The position numbers and the translations under genes are program-made. Below are positions 8,187 through 15,997 of a DNA stretch of 18,503 nt, in pieces. Every line of letters starts with the position of its first letter. The first letter of the stretch is position 1. The DNA comes from Phycisphaerae bacterium (GTDB lineage Bacteria; Planctomycetota; Phycisphaerae; Sedimentisphaerales; SM23-30), in the NCBI GenBank assembly GCA_021736565.1, contig JAIPFO010000022.1:1-18503 (forward strand), written 5' to 3'. The notes beneath the pieces were generated by a model. It saw only the letters and a program-made list of their open reading frames with translations. It made no database searches and was not told the origin of the DNA.

Positions 8187-8275
8187 TACCGGCGTCATCA
8201 ATCTTTATGAAGCCCGTTTTCTGCCCTTTCAGGGCGATTTTTTAAAGAGTGGGCATGATTTTTGACGCGGGGATA
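8187..8275 (+). repeat. Structured repeat, copy 4 (compensating change in the outer helix)
   Basis: The outer helix is CCG(G)CGTCA (8189-8197) with TGACGCGG (8263-8270). The A-T pair of other copies is replaced by G-C on both sides. The core TGAAGCCCGTTTTCTGCCC is followed by TTCAGGGCGAT, giving a GCCC / GGGC stem with a nested GCCCT-TTC-AGGGC hairpin. It ends 44 nt before the ATG at 8320. No flanking duplication is visible. Confidence 0.8.
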
Positions 8276-8319
8276 TTATTGGATTCTTGAGAAAAATACA
8301 CATTGAACGAGGGCTCTTT

Positions 8320-11196
8320 ATGAACGCTAAAAACGCATCAGTTATTGGTCTTATCTTCCTTTCATTACTTGTTATTCCCGCATGGGGGGAGATTTCGGCC
8401 CCCAAGGTCACGGTATCGGCCCTTGAAAAGGAATATCTTTTCCAGGCGAATGGCGTGCCGACGGCCGGGCTTATCCAGGACCACATTGGCTGGGCCCGCC
8501 AGATGGTTGAACGGCTTAATAAGATCAAGGCCCCGGCATCGGTAAGCTTTAAAAAGGAGCTAAAGGCCCTCAAGACGATTGAAAGTCAGCTTACCAAGGC
8601 TGATCTCACGGAAGAAGCGCTTTTGAAGTTGTATCTTGACACTCGTGAGGTCAAGCGATCGATTGCTTTTAAAAATCCCTTTATCGATTTCAATAAAATT
8701 CTAGTTATTGATAATCCTTACCCCGGTCGTTCTCAGGAACCGGCTCATGAGGCCCGGCATCGCAATGGTCATCTGGCCCAGAATGGCGGCCGTCTTGTGG
8801 TTCTTGGGGGGCTGGATCCGGATTCGCCCGTTAAGCAGCTTGCCCCCGAAGCAGGGCAGCTGGGTTCTTTCTGGCGGCCGGACCTGTCGTTTGATGGTAC
8901 GAAAGTCCTTTTCTGTATGAAGCCCCAGGATGAGCAGGTTTTTCATATTTTTGAAATGAATGCTGATGGTACCGATCTTAAGCAGCTCACCTTTGGCGAT
9001 TATGATGACCTCGACCCGATCTATCTGCCCGACGGTAAGATCATGTTCTCGACCTCCCGGGCGAATACCTATATCCGCTGTATGCCCTATACCTATTCGT
9101 TTGTGCTGGCCCGCTGTGATGCCGATGGCAAGAATATTTACATCATCTCCCGGAATTCTGAATGTGACTATCTTCCCTCGCTGATGAATGATGGAAGGGT
9201 GATCTATTCCCGGTGGGAATATACCGATAAGGCGCTCTGGCGTGTACAGAGTCTCTGGACGGTGAACCCTGACGGGACCAACGTCCGGGCCTTCTGGGGC
9301 AATCAGAGCGTCTGGCCTGACCATACCACCGAACCCCGGGCCATCCCCGGCTCGCAGAATATTTTCTTTACCGGGCTGGGGCATCACGCCTGGTTTGATG
9401 GTTGTGTCGGCCAGATCAACCCCGCCGAAGGGCTTAACTTCCCGAAGGGGCTTTATAAAGTGACCCAGGATGTTGAGTGGCCGGAATCGGGTGACGGGCC
9501 AATCGACCCCAAGCTGAACGATCAGTATCATAGAGAAGGGGCTTATGCCGAATATAAAACACCCTATCCGCTTAGTGAAGAATATTACCTTGTCTCGGCC
9601 CGCTCGGGTGGGGGGCGTGCCAAGTTCAAACTGTTCCTGATGGACGTCTATGGGAATCGGGAACTCCTCTGGGAGGGAAAATACAATGCGATCCACGCGA
9701 TGCCCTTTAAGGCTCGCGTTGTTCCTCCGATGCAGCCTGACAGCGTAAAATGGCCGAAGATCGACCCGGCGAAGCCCCAGGCGGTCGCCCCGGGAATTCT
9801 TTATACCAATAATGTCTTTGACGGGGCCCCGGAAATCCCCCGTGATAAGGTGAAATATCTGCGTATTATTCAGATGGACCCCAAGACCTATTCCACCTGG
9901 GCCAAGACGTATCAGCATGATGGACCGGCGGTGGGGGCCTCGCAGGCCGAATCGGTGAAGTTTGTGCATGGAACCGTGCCGGTGGAAAAGGATGGCTCGG
10001 TCTGTTTTGAATTGCCGCCGGGTAAGGCTTTTTACTTCCAGCTTATCGATGAAAATTATATGTGCATTCAGAATATGCGGTCCTTTACCGGGGTGATGCC
10101 CGGGGAAACTCGCGGCTGCAACGGCTGCCATGAGCTGCAGCAGAATACCGGCAATACCTCTTCCAGCATTCCTAACAGGTCTATCGCCATGACCAATGGG
10201 CCGGTGAAGCCTACCCCGCCACCATGGGCAGGCCAGTCGGTCAGCTACCAGCGGTTTGTCCAGCCGGTACTGGATCAGTATTGCGTTGAGTGTCATAATG
10301 AAAAACATAAAAACCCTGCGCTTAATTTTAAGTTCCGCGATTCGAAGATCGGTTGGCAGATCAGGGTTCAGACGCGTCCGGATGAAAAATCTCCATTTAC
10401 GGAGCCTTATCTGACCCTGGCGGCTCGGGGGGACTATGTACGATGGGGGCAATCGATGGAAAAAGATGATGTGGGTGTCCCGGTATCTCTGGCAGGTACA
10501 TTTATCGTTGAAGGTTATGGCACGCACGACCCTGAGTCTCTCAAGACCTTGCCGCCCATGTCGATCCTGTCGCATAAATCCAAAGTCATCCGAAACGCCA
10601 TGAGCGGCAAGCATCACAAGGTGAAAGTTGATCAGGCGTCATTACGCCGGTTGATCGCCTGGACCGATTGCAACGGGCCATACCTGGGCAAAGAAGAGAT
10701 TCGCCAGATGTATGACCCCAAGATCGAAAATATTGCCAGTCTGCCCGTTCGGCCGCGTGTCGGGACCGCACCGGAGATTCAGCGATTCAACCTGTATCAG
10801 AATGGTAATTCAGTGGCCGCGGCCACCGGGCCGCTGAAGCTTGCCCCGGATAACTATCAGTCGGCCCGGCATGGTAGTTCCTTACCAAGGCCTGAATCGC
10901 TTTTGGCGGTTCCTGCCGCTTACCGGTCCCTTGAAACACCCAAGAGCCAGGGGCTGCCCCAAAAAGCCAAAATCATCTCCGCGGCGTATGGGCAGGGCAA
11001 AACGTACAAAGATGTTACCGAGACCGTCAAGGGGCTCTGGACGGCCGGGCAGTCTACGAAGCTGACACAGTATAATACATTTTTTGGCGATCCGGTCTTT
11101 GGTGTCGCTAAGGATCTGAAAATCACCTACACGCTCGCCGGGAAGACGAAAGAAGCGATTTTCAGTGAGAACACGCCCATTCAAATAATGCGGTAA
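8320..11196 (+). CDS. Secreted HzsA-like diheme cytochrome with beta-propeller and DUF3395-like C-terminus
   Basis: The gene codes for 958 residues from ATG 8320, chosen because GAGGG lies just upstream and the Sec signal peptide (MNAKNASVIGLIFLSLLVIPA) starts there; a TTG at 8287 is less likely. Residues about 130-450 form a TolB/PD40-type propeller (FWRPDLSFDGTKVLF, DLDPIYLPDGKIMFSTSR). A hydrazine-synthase-alpha-like domain follows with two heme sites, CNGCH (600-604) and CVECH (655-659). The last 75 residues (from about 885: IISAAYG..KDVT..FGDPVFGVAKDLKITY) resemble the DUF3395 domain known from DNAJC11. The protein is a paralog of the partial gene at 1-896. It probably works in the periplasm or at the cell surface as a redox or substrate-binding cytochrome; the substrate is unknown. 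A strong hairpin terminator follows the stop. Confidence 0.9.
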   Translation: MNAKNASVIGLIFLSLLVIPAWGEISAPKVTVSALEKEYLFQANGVPTAGLIQDHIGWARQMVERLNKIKAPASVSFKKELKALKTIESQLTKADLTEEALLKLYLDTREVKRSIAFKNPFIDFNKILVIDNPYPGRSQEPAHEARHRNGHLAQNGGRLVVLGGLDPDSPVKQLAPEAGQLGSFWRPDLSFDGTKVLFCMKPQDEQVFHIFEMNADGTDLKQLTFGDYDDLDPIYLPDGKIMFSTSRANTYIRCMPYTYSFVLARCDADGKNIYIISRNSECDYLPSLMNDGRVIYSRWEYTDKALWRVQSLWTVNPDGTNVRAFWGNQSVWPDHTTEPRAIPGSQNIFFTGLGHHAWFDGCVGQINPAEGLNFPKGLYKVTQDVEWPESGDGPIDPKLNDQYHREGAYAEYKTPYPLSEEYYLVSARSGGGRAKFKLFLMDVYGNRELLWEGKYNAIHAMPFKARVVPPMQPDSVKWPKIDPAKPQAVAPGILYTNNVFDGAPEIPRDKVKYLRIIQMDPKTYSTWAKTYQHDGPAVGASQAESVKFVHGTVPVEKDGSVCFELPPGKAFYFQLIDENYMCIQNMRSFTGVMPGETRGCNGCHELQQNTGNTSSSIPNRSIAMTNGPVKPTPPPWAGQSVSYQRFVQPVLDQYCVECHNEKHKNPALNFKFRDSKIGWQIRVQTRPDEKSPFTEPYLTLAARGDYVRWGQSMEKDDVGVPVSLAGTFIVEGYGTHDPESLKTLPPMSILSHKSKVIRNAMSGKHHKVKVDQASLRRLIAWTDCNGPYLGKEEIRQMYDPKIENIASLPVRPRVGTAPEIQRFNLYQNGNSVAAATGPLKLAPDNYQSARHGSSLPRPESLLAVPAAYRSLETPKSQGLPQKAKIISAAYGQGKTYKDVTETVKGLWTAGQSTKLTQYNTFFGDPVFGVAKDLKITYTLAGKTKEAIFSENTPIQIMR

Positions 11197-11229
11197 GGCC
11201 GGGGCGGTGTTCTGGCAAAGTATTCTAAA

Positions 11230-11271
11230 GCGGGAAGCGGGTGTATGTATGGCCGGCTTCCCGCCTTTATT
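11230..11271 (+). terminator. Intrinsic terminator after the large cytochrome gene
   Basis: A perfect 9-bp GC-rich stem GCGGGAAGC (11230-11238) / GCTTCCCGC (11256-11264) is followed by CTTTATTA. It lies 34 nt past the stop codon of the cytochrome gene. Confidence 0.7.
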
Positions 11272-11280
11272 ATCGAACCC

Positions 11281-11340
11281 CGACGTCGGTGTCCCGGATG
11301 GTTTTGGCGCCCGGTTTTCGCATTTTAAAAAGGGGATGTG
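11281..11340 (+). repeat. Structured repeat, copy 5 (partial, doubtful)
   Basis: GTCGGTGTC, then GGCGCCCGGTTTTCGCAT, then TTTAAAAAGGGGATG follow the 5' half and inner hairpin of the repeat family at the right spacing. The 3' half, with the TGACGTGG box, cannot be found. Confidence 0.45.
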
Positions 11341-11976
11341 AAATGCATGAAACGGCTTGGGGGGGCGTTAATATGCAATTGGGTCTTTCATGATCTCGCT
11401 GGATGGCGATGGATTTACAGGCGACAGGAAGCGAACGAATGAATGGAAAAAGCGATCATTATCACCTTGATCCGATCGTTCCTGCCACGCGGGCACTCGC
11501 CTTGTTTATGGCGGTTTTTTCGCTGCTGAATATCATCGGTGAGGCACCAGTGCAACGTTCTGGCCATCCCGGCCAAAGAAACGCGATCCCTGGTCAGGCT
11601 CCCCCCGTATACTTTGCGAGAAATAGCGGCACTATGGGTCTATTACCTTGGTCCGCTGGCGATTTGGTGATCTTTGTATGGCCATTGACCCCGTTTCTCG
11701 GTTAGAATGCAATCCTGATTATTTGACGGGGTTTGGCGATTTTGTCTGAATGTGGCCATGATTCAAAAAGTATGCAAAAGCCCTGTGGCATATGGGGTCG
11801 GGGTACTATCGTCATTCAGCCCGGCGGGGCGGTCGGCCCTGTAATGTGATGTAAGTGGCTTCAGGGAAAGGGTTTACAGTTATCGCATTGATGGGGCAGG
11901 GTGTTCGTTGGCCTGTATCGGGCTGATAGTGGGTTGTGTTGCAATGACCAGGATGCCTGTCCCTTCATTTATTATC

Positions 11977-12005
11977 TTGCCATTTCTTGACAGGAAAGCT
12001 ATAAT
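11977..12005 (+). promoter_or_regulatory. Near-consensus sigma-70 promoter in the gene-poor stretch
   Basis: TTGCCA (11977-11982) and a perfect TATAAT (12000-12005) are separated by 17 bases. Transcription would begin near 12012, run through the mini-cistron at 12135 and could continue to the gene at 12417. Confidence 0.6.
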
Positions 12006-12134
12006 CAAGTTGCTTACTAGTCTAATGACGCCAATAGCGGTACACTGTAAAATCCCCTTGAGGGAGCGAATCTCTGAATATCTTATTTCAGGTGGCAACT
12101 TATCTTCGCTGATATTTCCGAAAAGGAGGTGTTG

Positions 12135-12170
12135 ATGCAATTTAATGATAGAGGTCTTTGTGTTTTTTAG
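12135..12170 (+). CDS. 11-residue mini-cistron (possible leader peptide)
   Basis: AAAAGGAGGT, a near-perfect complement of the 16S rRNA 3' end, sits 4 nt before this ATG. The frame reads MQFNDRGLCVF and stops at TAG (12168-12170). The stop overlaps the first base of a 7-bp stem, GGCGGAG (12170-12176) / CTCTGCC (12195-12201, one G-T pair), and a second hairpin CCAGC-GAAC-GCTGG follows at 12211-12224. A strong promoter lies about 130 nt upstream and a large secreted-protein gene starts 246 nt downstream. This resembles a translated leader ahead of a regulated gene, but the peptide has no obvious run of one amino acid. A 60-codon frame starting 10 nt later at 12145 overlaps it and could use the same ribosome site with poorer spacing. 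Confidence 0.4.
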   Translation: MQFNDRGLCVF

Positions 12171-12416
12171 GCGGAGCCGGCCGTTCAGGATTTGCTCTGC
12201 CAGAGGAACTCCAGCGAACGCTGGTAATGGATGCGTAATGCTAAAATGGTGTTATTTTAATTTCAAGAAATTGATGGATAGTGATCGCGATCGAACGGTC
12301 CCGTTTCGTTGGGATATAAATATATAAAATTTAAAGACTTATGTTACGCGCGGTCCGGAAAATTGTACTCGGATGAGTATCATATTTATTTTAGTTTCAA
12401 AGTGGAGATTTAGATC

Positions 12417-14432
12417 ATGAGTATTTTAAGAACAACTTTAAGTGCGACGTTTTTTTCAGCCTTGCTGATAGCCCTTTTACCTGTAAATGCCTCGGCATAT
12501 GAAGCCTCGGCCGCCGGTGCGTGCAGTGTACCCAACTCCCATACGGATGCCTGGCGATTCTATGACAGGATTAGAAGTTTTCCGGGATGGGACGGGAACT
12601 TTTATAAAGAAGATACCAACAGCAAGGAGATACAGTATAAAAGAGTGGACCTGGGCGGTCAAAATAACTCCTGGGTGGACAGCAGTGATATCCATTATCA
12701 CATCAGCCATGGCGGCACCCGATACGACCCCTATTATAACAAGGACCTGACGGCCATTCTTTTTGAAGATGGCACCTCCCTTGTGCCCAGTGAAGCCCGG
12801 TCTGCCTGGGGCGACAGCGACCTTGAATGGATCGGTTTCCGTAACTGTAAGCTCTTGAACGATACCTCTAGAGCGTATTGGGCCAACGCCATGAACAGGC
12901 TGCATTTGCTGCTGGGCTTTAAGACCAACAGTTCCAAGCAGGACAATTTCGGCAAGATATGGGCCAATAATATGCGTCAGACCACTATTTTGTGGTTTAC
13001 CATACCCGGCCAGACGATTACCCAGGCCTGGTTTCATGCCACTGACGCAACGCAGCCCAGCGGGACAACCGCGCGGGTTCTGGCGGAAGTGCACAATAAC
13101 TATAACGACCATCTTTGGGGCAATGGTTATACCTCGTCGGACCCGACCGTTGACAATTGGTATTGGTGGTGGGACCATGTGGCCGGCAGTCCGCCCTATT
13201 TGCGTGCCAATGGTATCGACGCCATGCGAGCTTACCGGGTTGTCCCGCGTACGGTTGATCTCAGCTATGCCCGGTCCATTGGGACCGCGTTTGGGTTGAC
13301 CAGTGAGGTGGCCGAAACGTGCGACTCATTGGTCATGGCCGATCTGGGGGATCCGGAAAATCCCAGGGTTCTGGAAATCTCCAAGACCACGGGGCATTAC
13401 AATTTTCGCAACGATGGTAAACTGTTTGTCGCGGACCCCAAAATCGGGCATTATGATCCCGGCCAGGCGGTGGAAGTCGCACAATCTTTCCTGAACCGAA
13501 ATAAACTTCTACCTGAAGATGCCCGGGCGTTCACTGTGGAATTCGATACATTAACCGAAGCGGACCGTGATAAGGGGACCGTCCGGCAGGTTCTCCAGCA
13601 GAATACGAATGTCGTCTGGGCCCGGCAGATCCCTGCCGATTCCCAAGGGACCCTGCTTTCTGTGGCCGGAGCCGGGGCCCGGATCAAGATTTATATCGCC
13701 GAAGACGGCAGTGTTATGGGCGGCTTGGGCAACTGGCGGGTGATTGAACCAGAGGAAAAAATGATTGCGGTTAATGACGCCCGGGAAACCTGGTCTTTCT
13801 TTGAGAGGTATGGACAGAAGGTTGCCGTTGAACCTGTATTTGTGGACTATGATGAAGCCGTCCCCAATTATGAAACCGCGACCCAGATCTATTATGAATT
13901 TTCATCTCATAAAAATCAAACCGAACTTATCCCCTGCTGGCTTTTTGAAGTGGAGTATTTCCTTCGGGGCAAGCCGGTTCTGACCGCCGATACGTTTATC
14001 CCCGCTTCCCAGGGTTATATGCCGCCGGCTGTCGAGATTACAAAGCCGGGTAACCTGGATCACTTCAACTATGGCGATACCATCGGATTCAGTTCCCAGG
14101 TGGCAACGGGTTTGGGCACTCCGCCCTTTACCTACAGTTGGCAGTCCAGTGTTGATGGCGTCTTGTCAACGCAGTCCACGTTTGATACCACGCTGCTCAA
14201 TGTCCATTGTCCGGATAAGGCTATGGACTGCAGTCCACTTCCTCACACCATTACCCTGACCGTTACTGATGCCAAAGGTCTGGAGTCGACCGACAGCATC
14301 CAGGTCACCATCAATGGTCCTTGTGACGAGTGTGACGACCCCGCCGATTTCAACCGGGACAAAAACATTGATCTGGTAGATTTCTCCTACTTTTCCAGTC
14401 GCTGGCTGAGCCAATCTGTCCAGGGGAAATAG
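12417..14432 (+). CDS. Secreted protein with probable clan-CD cysteine peptidase domain and dockerin-like end
   Basis: The gene codes for 671 residues with a Sec signal peptide (cleavage near Ala27, NASA-YEA) and a GTGGAG ribosome site before ATG 12417. In the N-terminal domain a hydrophobic strand ends in HYHISHGG (His98) and a second ends in EWIGFRNC (Cys144). This His-Gly then Cys layout, 46 residues apart, is the hallmark of clan CD peptidases (caspases, gingipains, clostripain); residues about 30-270 would be that domain. I recall similar proteins under DUF6345 but could not check. Residues about 290-520 look like PepSY-type alpha+beta modules (GAGARIKIYIAEDGSVMG, then NWRVI). An Ig/PKD-like module (about 540-635) and one dockerin-like calcium loop, DFNRDKNIDLVDF (644-656), followed by a planctomycete-typical SSRWL, end the protein. 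Proteolysis and calcium binding are inferred, not shown. Confidence 0.8.
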   Translation: MSILRTTLSATFFSALLIALLPVNASAYEASAAGACSVPNSHTDAWRFYDRIRSFPGWDGNFYKEDTNSKEIQYKRVDLGGQNNSWVDSSDIHYHISHGGTRYDPYYNKDLTAILFEDGTSLVPSEARSAWGDSDLEWIGFRNCKLLNDTSRAYWANAMNRLHLLLGFKTNSSKQDNFGKIWANNMRQTTILWFTIPGQTITQAWFHATDATQPSGTTARVLAEVHNNYNDHLWGNGYTSSDPTVDNWYWWWDHVAGSPPYLRANGIDAMRAYRVVPRTVDLSYARSIGTAFGLTSEVAETCDSLVMADLGDPENPRVLEISKTTGHYNFRNDGKLFVADPKIGHYDPGQAVEVAQSFLNRNKLLPEDARAFTVEFDTLTEADRDKGTVRQVLQQNTNVVWARQIPADSQGTLLSVAGAGARIKIYIAEDGSVMGGLGNWRVIEPEEKMIAVNDARETWSFFERYGQKVAVEPVFVDYDEAVPNYETATQIYYEFSSHKNQTELIPCWLFEVEYFLRGKPVLTADTFIPASQGYMPPAVEITKPGNLDHFNYGDTIGFSSQVATGLGTPPFTYSWQSSVDGVLSTQSTFDTTLLNVHCPDKAMDCSPLPHTITLTVTDAKGLESTDSIQVTINGPCDECDDPADFNRDKNIDLVDFSYFSSRWLSQSVQGK

Positions 14433-14479
14433 GGTTCGTTTTAGAATGGACGCCGGATTTTGAATTAGAGCATTCAAGA

Positions 14480-14520
14480 ACAGGCCATCCCTGCTGACCG
14501 CGGGTGTGGCCTGTTTCATT
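14480..14520 (+). terminator. Hairpin terminator after the dockerin-like protein gene
   Basis: ACAGGCCA (14480-14487) pairs perfectly with TGGCCTGT (14507-14514) and is followed by TTCATT. It lies 48 nt past the stop codon. Confidence 0.55.
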
Positions 14521-14712
14521 ACTCAAGCTGACGTTTTCAGGCCGCCGTTGGGAAGGATCTCGGAAAAGACAGCGATGGCCTGGAAATGCATTTTTAAACC
14601 CATAGGGGAATTGAGAAAGAGGCCGGTATATTGCAAAAGGTCCTTCCTTATACATACGAGCAGTCGCTTTAAAATCGCTGTCACCGCCAGGGTATATCTT
14701 GAGGAAATGGAA

Positions 14713-14774
14713 GGTCCCAGGCGTCTTTTTGTTAAGAGGTGGAAAACGGGCTTCGGGAATAGTTTGAGGCGATC
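14713..14774 (-). repeat. Structured repeat, copy 6 (shortened)
   Basis: On the minus strand it reads GATCGCCTCA, then CGAAGCCCGTTTTCCACCTC, then AAAAAGACGCCTGGGACC. The 5' half and inner hairpin region match the family, while the second hairpin is missing, giving about 62 bp. It starts 1 nt after the prepilin stop codon on the same strand. Confidence 0.6.
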
Positions 14775-14775
14775 C

Positions 14776-15615
14776 TCAAAAATAATCGACATCACCTTGG
14801 CCGATCCACCCGGAATCAGGACCATCCCAGAGGTCCTCGTAGCGATCCGCGGCGGTGGGTAAATTTTCTTGAATGTTAATATTTTTCCATTCGACCCGGC
14901 CATCGCCAAAAAGGCGGCTTCGTCCGGTCGCCTGGGGATTGGGCGAAAGGGCGGCGTTTCTGTTCGTCAATCCGATGCCGACTCTTTCGTTCCAGGACCA
15001 GCCGTTTTTACCATGATTATAGCGGTATGCCGAATCCGAACCGTCAAGATTCAAGATCTCGGCCATTAATAATTTCTGCTGCGTTAACATATTTCCGGTT
15101 AAATGGTGCCGGGCGTTCGCACTGAGTTGATTGTCGGGAATCAAGTCAATTCGGCCAAAGTAGCTGTATGCGATCTCGGCAAAATTGTGGAAGGGGAAAT
15201 TTATTTTCTTCACCCAGGTTTCCATATACTCCGGACTGCAGCTTGGGCAGGTGACCATTTCATTGACCTTGCCGTCCCTGGTGTAATCCTGGCCAAAGGC
15301 CTCGATATAGGGATTGATACCATGAAGGTTCCATTCCCCATCAGAATTCGGGATCGGCACCGACGAGATGTAATGAGGATAGGCTCGACCGCCCCAGCGA
15401 GTGACTGTTTTCATGAGCTTATCATCGTTATCGCCCTGGTACATGAAAATGGCCTTTCCCCAGTTGCTCAACTGCACTTCGCATTTAATTCGCCGGGCAC
15501 TCTCACGTGCTTTGCTCAGGGCCGGCATCAGAATGGCGACCAGCAACGCGATAATAGAGATAACCACCAGAAGTTCAATGAGCGTGAAACCTGTTTTTTG
15601 ATTATGCTTTTTCAT
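14776..15615 (-). CDS. Prepilin-type N-terminal cleavage/methylation protein with H-X9-DG-like C-terminus
   Basis: The gene codes for 279 residues starting MKKHNQKTGFTLIELLVVIS. The type IV prepilin peptidase would cut between Gly9 and Phe10, leaving a hydrophobic helix (10-30) that ends in the MPALSKARESAR run typical of Planctomycetota. A globular domain follows with a CPSC pair (123-126), and a LFGDGRVEW motif (235-243) corresponds to the H-X9-DG region of these proteins. Such pseudopilin-like proteins exist in many copies per planctomycete genome, and most have no assigned role beyond a type II secretion or pilus-like apparatus. The ribosome site AGAGGA lies 12 nt upstream of ATG 15615, and a weak promoter is visible at 15670-15696. 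It is transcribed toward the dockerin-like gene; no other pilus gene is nearby. Confidence 0.9.
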   Translation of the reverse strand: MKKHNQKTGFTLIELLVVISIIALLVAILMPALSKARESARRIKCEVQLSNWGKAIFMYQGDNDDKLMKTVTRWGGRAYPHYISSVPIPNSDGEWNLHGINPYIEAFGQDYTRDGKVNEMVTCPSCSPEYMETWVKKINFPFHNFAEIAYSYFGRIDLIPDNQLSANARHHLTGNMLTQQKLLMAEILNLDGSDSAYRYNHGKNGWSWNERVGIGLTNRNAALSPNPQATGRSRLFGDGRVEWKNINIQENLPTAADRYEDLWDGPDSGWIGQGDVDYF

Positions 15616-15669
15616 AATAATCAGATCCTCTCTACGACAGAAATATATTTCGACATACGATACTCTATT

Positions 15670-15696
15670 TTTATATTGTCACGGTCCATTTGTCAA
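15670..15696 (-). promoter_or_regulatory. Possible promoter of the prepilin-like gene
   Basis: On the minus strand TTGACA (15691-15696) is followed after 15 bases by TATAAA (15670-15675). The spacing is short, so the -10 assignment is uncertain. It sits 55 nt upstream of the start codon. Confidence 0.4.
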
Positions 15697-15920
15697 TATG
15701 TGGAATAAGGCACTACAAAAGGGCTGTGCCTTGAAATATCGTGAATCAATTCCCATGCTACCACTTTACATTTTTACATTTACGATTACCAGGTTTCCTT
15801 GTTTTCATCATACCAACCCCAACAATACAATCCAAGAAGAACCCAGATCGATTTTAGAAATAAACACTTTCTTGCTCTAATAATTGACGCAGTGTCAAAA
15901 GTATTGTAAAGCGTGAATTC

Positions 15921-15974
15921 TGGCTTTTAATCGACGTTTTTACTCATCAATATGGACTTGTCACGCAACCATCA
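15921..15974 (+). repeat. Second repeat family, copy b
   Basis: TGGCTTTTAATCGACGTTTT at the left and CACGCAACCATCA at the right match 1188-1233. The middle is about 8 bases longer and lacks the palindrome of the first copy. It lies just past the stop of operon gene C. Confidence 0.6.
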
Positions 15975-15997
15975 TAATTGAGTCGTCTTATTTTACG

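Larger units (their letters stand above)
7511..8319. other. Intergenic stretch with promoter, hairpin-rich repeat and structured repeat
   Basis: From left to right the stretch has the leader and promoter of the minus-strand paralogs (to 7725), the right copy of the GGGGCACTCCC repeat (7761-7778), a hairpin-rich segment (7833-8020), an AT-rich stretch without recognisable content (8040-8170) and repeat copy 4 (8187-8275). Frames at 7759-7944 and 7995-8210 run through the hairpins and are not believable genes. Confidence 0.6.
11197..12416. other. 1.2-kb gene-poor stretch with a promoter, leader and mini-cistron
   Basis: After the cytochrome terminator (11230-11271) and a doubtful repeat copy (11281-11340), nothing coding can be supported up to about 11970. 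A 100-codon frame at 11403-11705 has one hydrophobic run (ALALFMAVFSLLNIIG) but no other protein character. From 11977 on there is a consensus promoter, an 11-residue mini-cistron with a very strong ribosome site (12135-12170) and two hairpins, leading to the gene at 12417. A perfect GATCGCGATC palindrome lies at 12283-12292. Confidence 0.55.
14433..14775. other. Convergent intergenic stretch
   Basis: It lies between two converging genes. It holds a hairpin terminator for the plus-strand gene (14480-14520) and a minus-strand repeat copy (14713-14774) next to the prepilin stop. Frames crossing it have no protein character. Confidence 0.6.
15616..15997. other. Intergenic stretch with prepilin promoter and second-repeat copy
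   Basis: The stretch holds a probable prepilin promoter (15670-15696), about 200 AT-rich bases without visible content, a GACGCAGTGTCAAAAG segment at 15887-15902 that faintly recalls the start of the structured repeat, and copy b of the second repeat (15921-15974). Frames at 15103-15708 and 15698-15880 are not supported as genes. Confidence 0.5.

Noticed and set aside
7759..8210. Two small open frames (61 and 71 codons) in the hairpin-rich intergenic stretch
   Set aside because: Both run through short GC hairpins and AT tracts and have no protein-like sequence pattern.
8701..10617. 638-codon open frame on the minus strand
   Set aside because: It lies fully antisense to the well-supported cytochrome gene; its His/Arg/Ile-rich, low-complexity translation is typical of a shadow frame.
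1..11196. Evidence for an anammox hydrazine synthase operon
   Set aside because: Only alpha-subunit-like proteins are present, separated by unrelated genes; no beta/gamma subunit or hydrazine dehydrogenase was seen.
11403..11705. 100-codon open frame with one hydrophobic run
   Set aside because: There is no similarity to known proteins, the composition is mixed and the context is degraded; at most it is a gene remnant.
15103..15708. 201-codon open frame on the plus strand
   Set aside because: It is antisense to the prepilin-like gene, whose GFTLIE site leaves no doubt about the coding strand.
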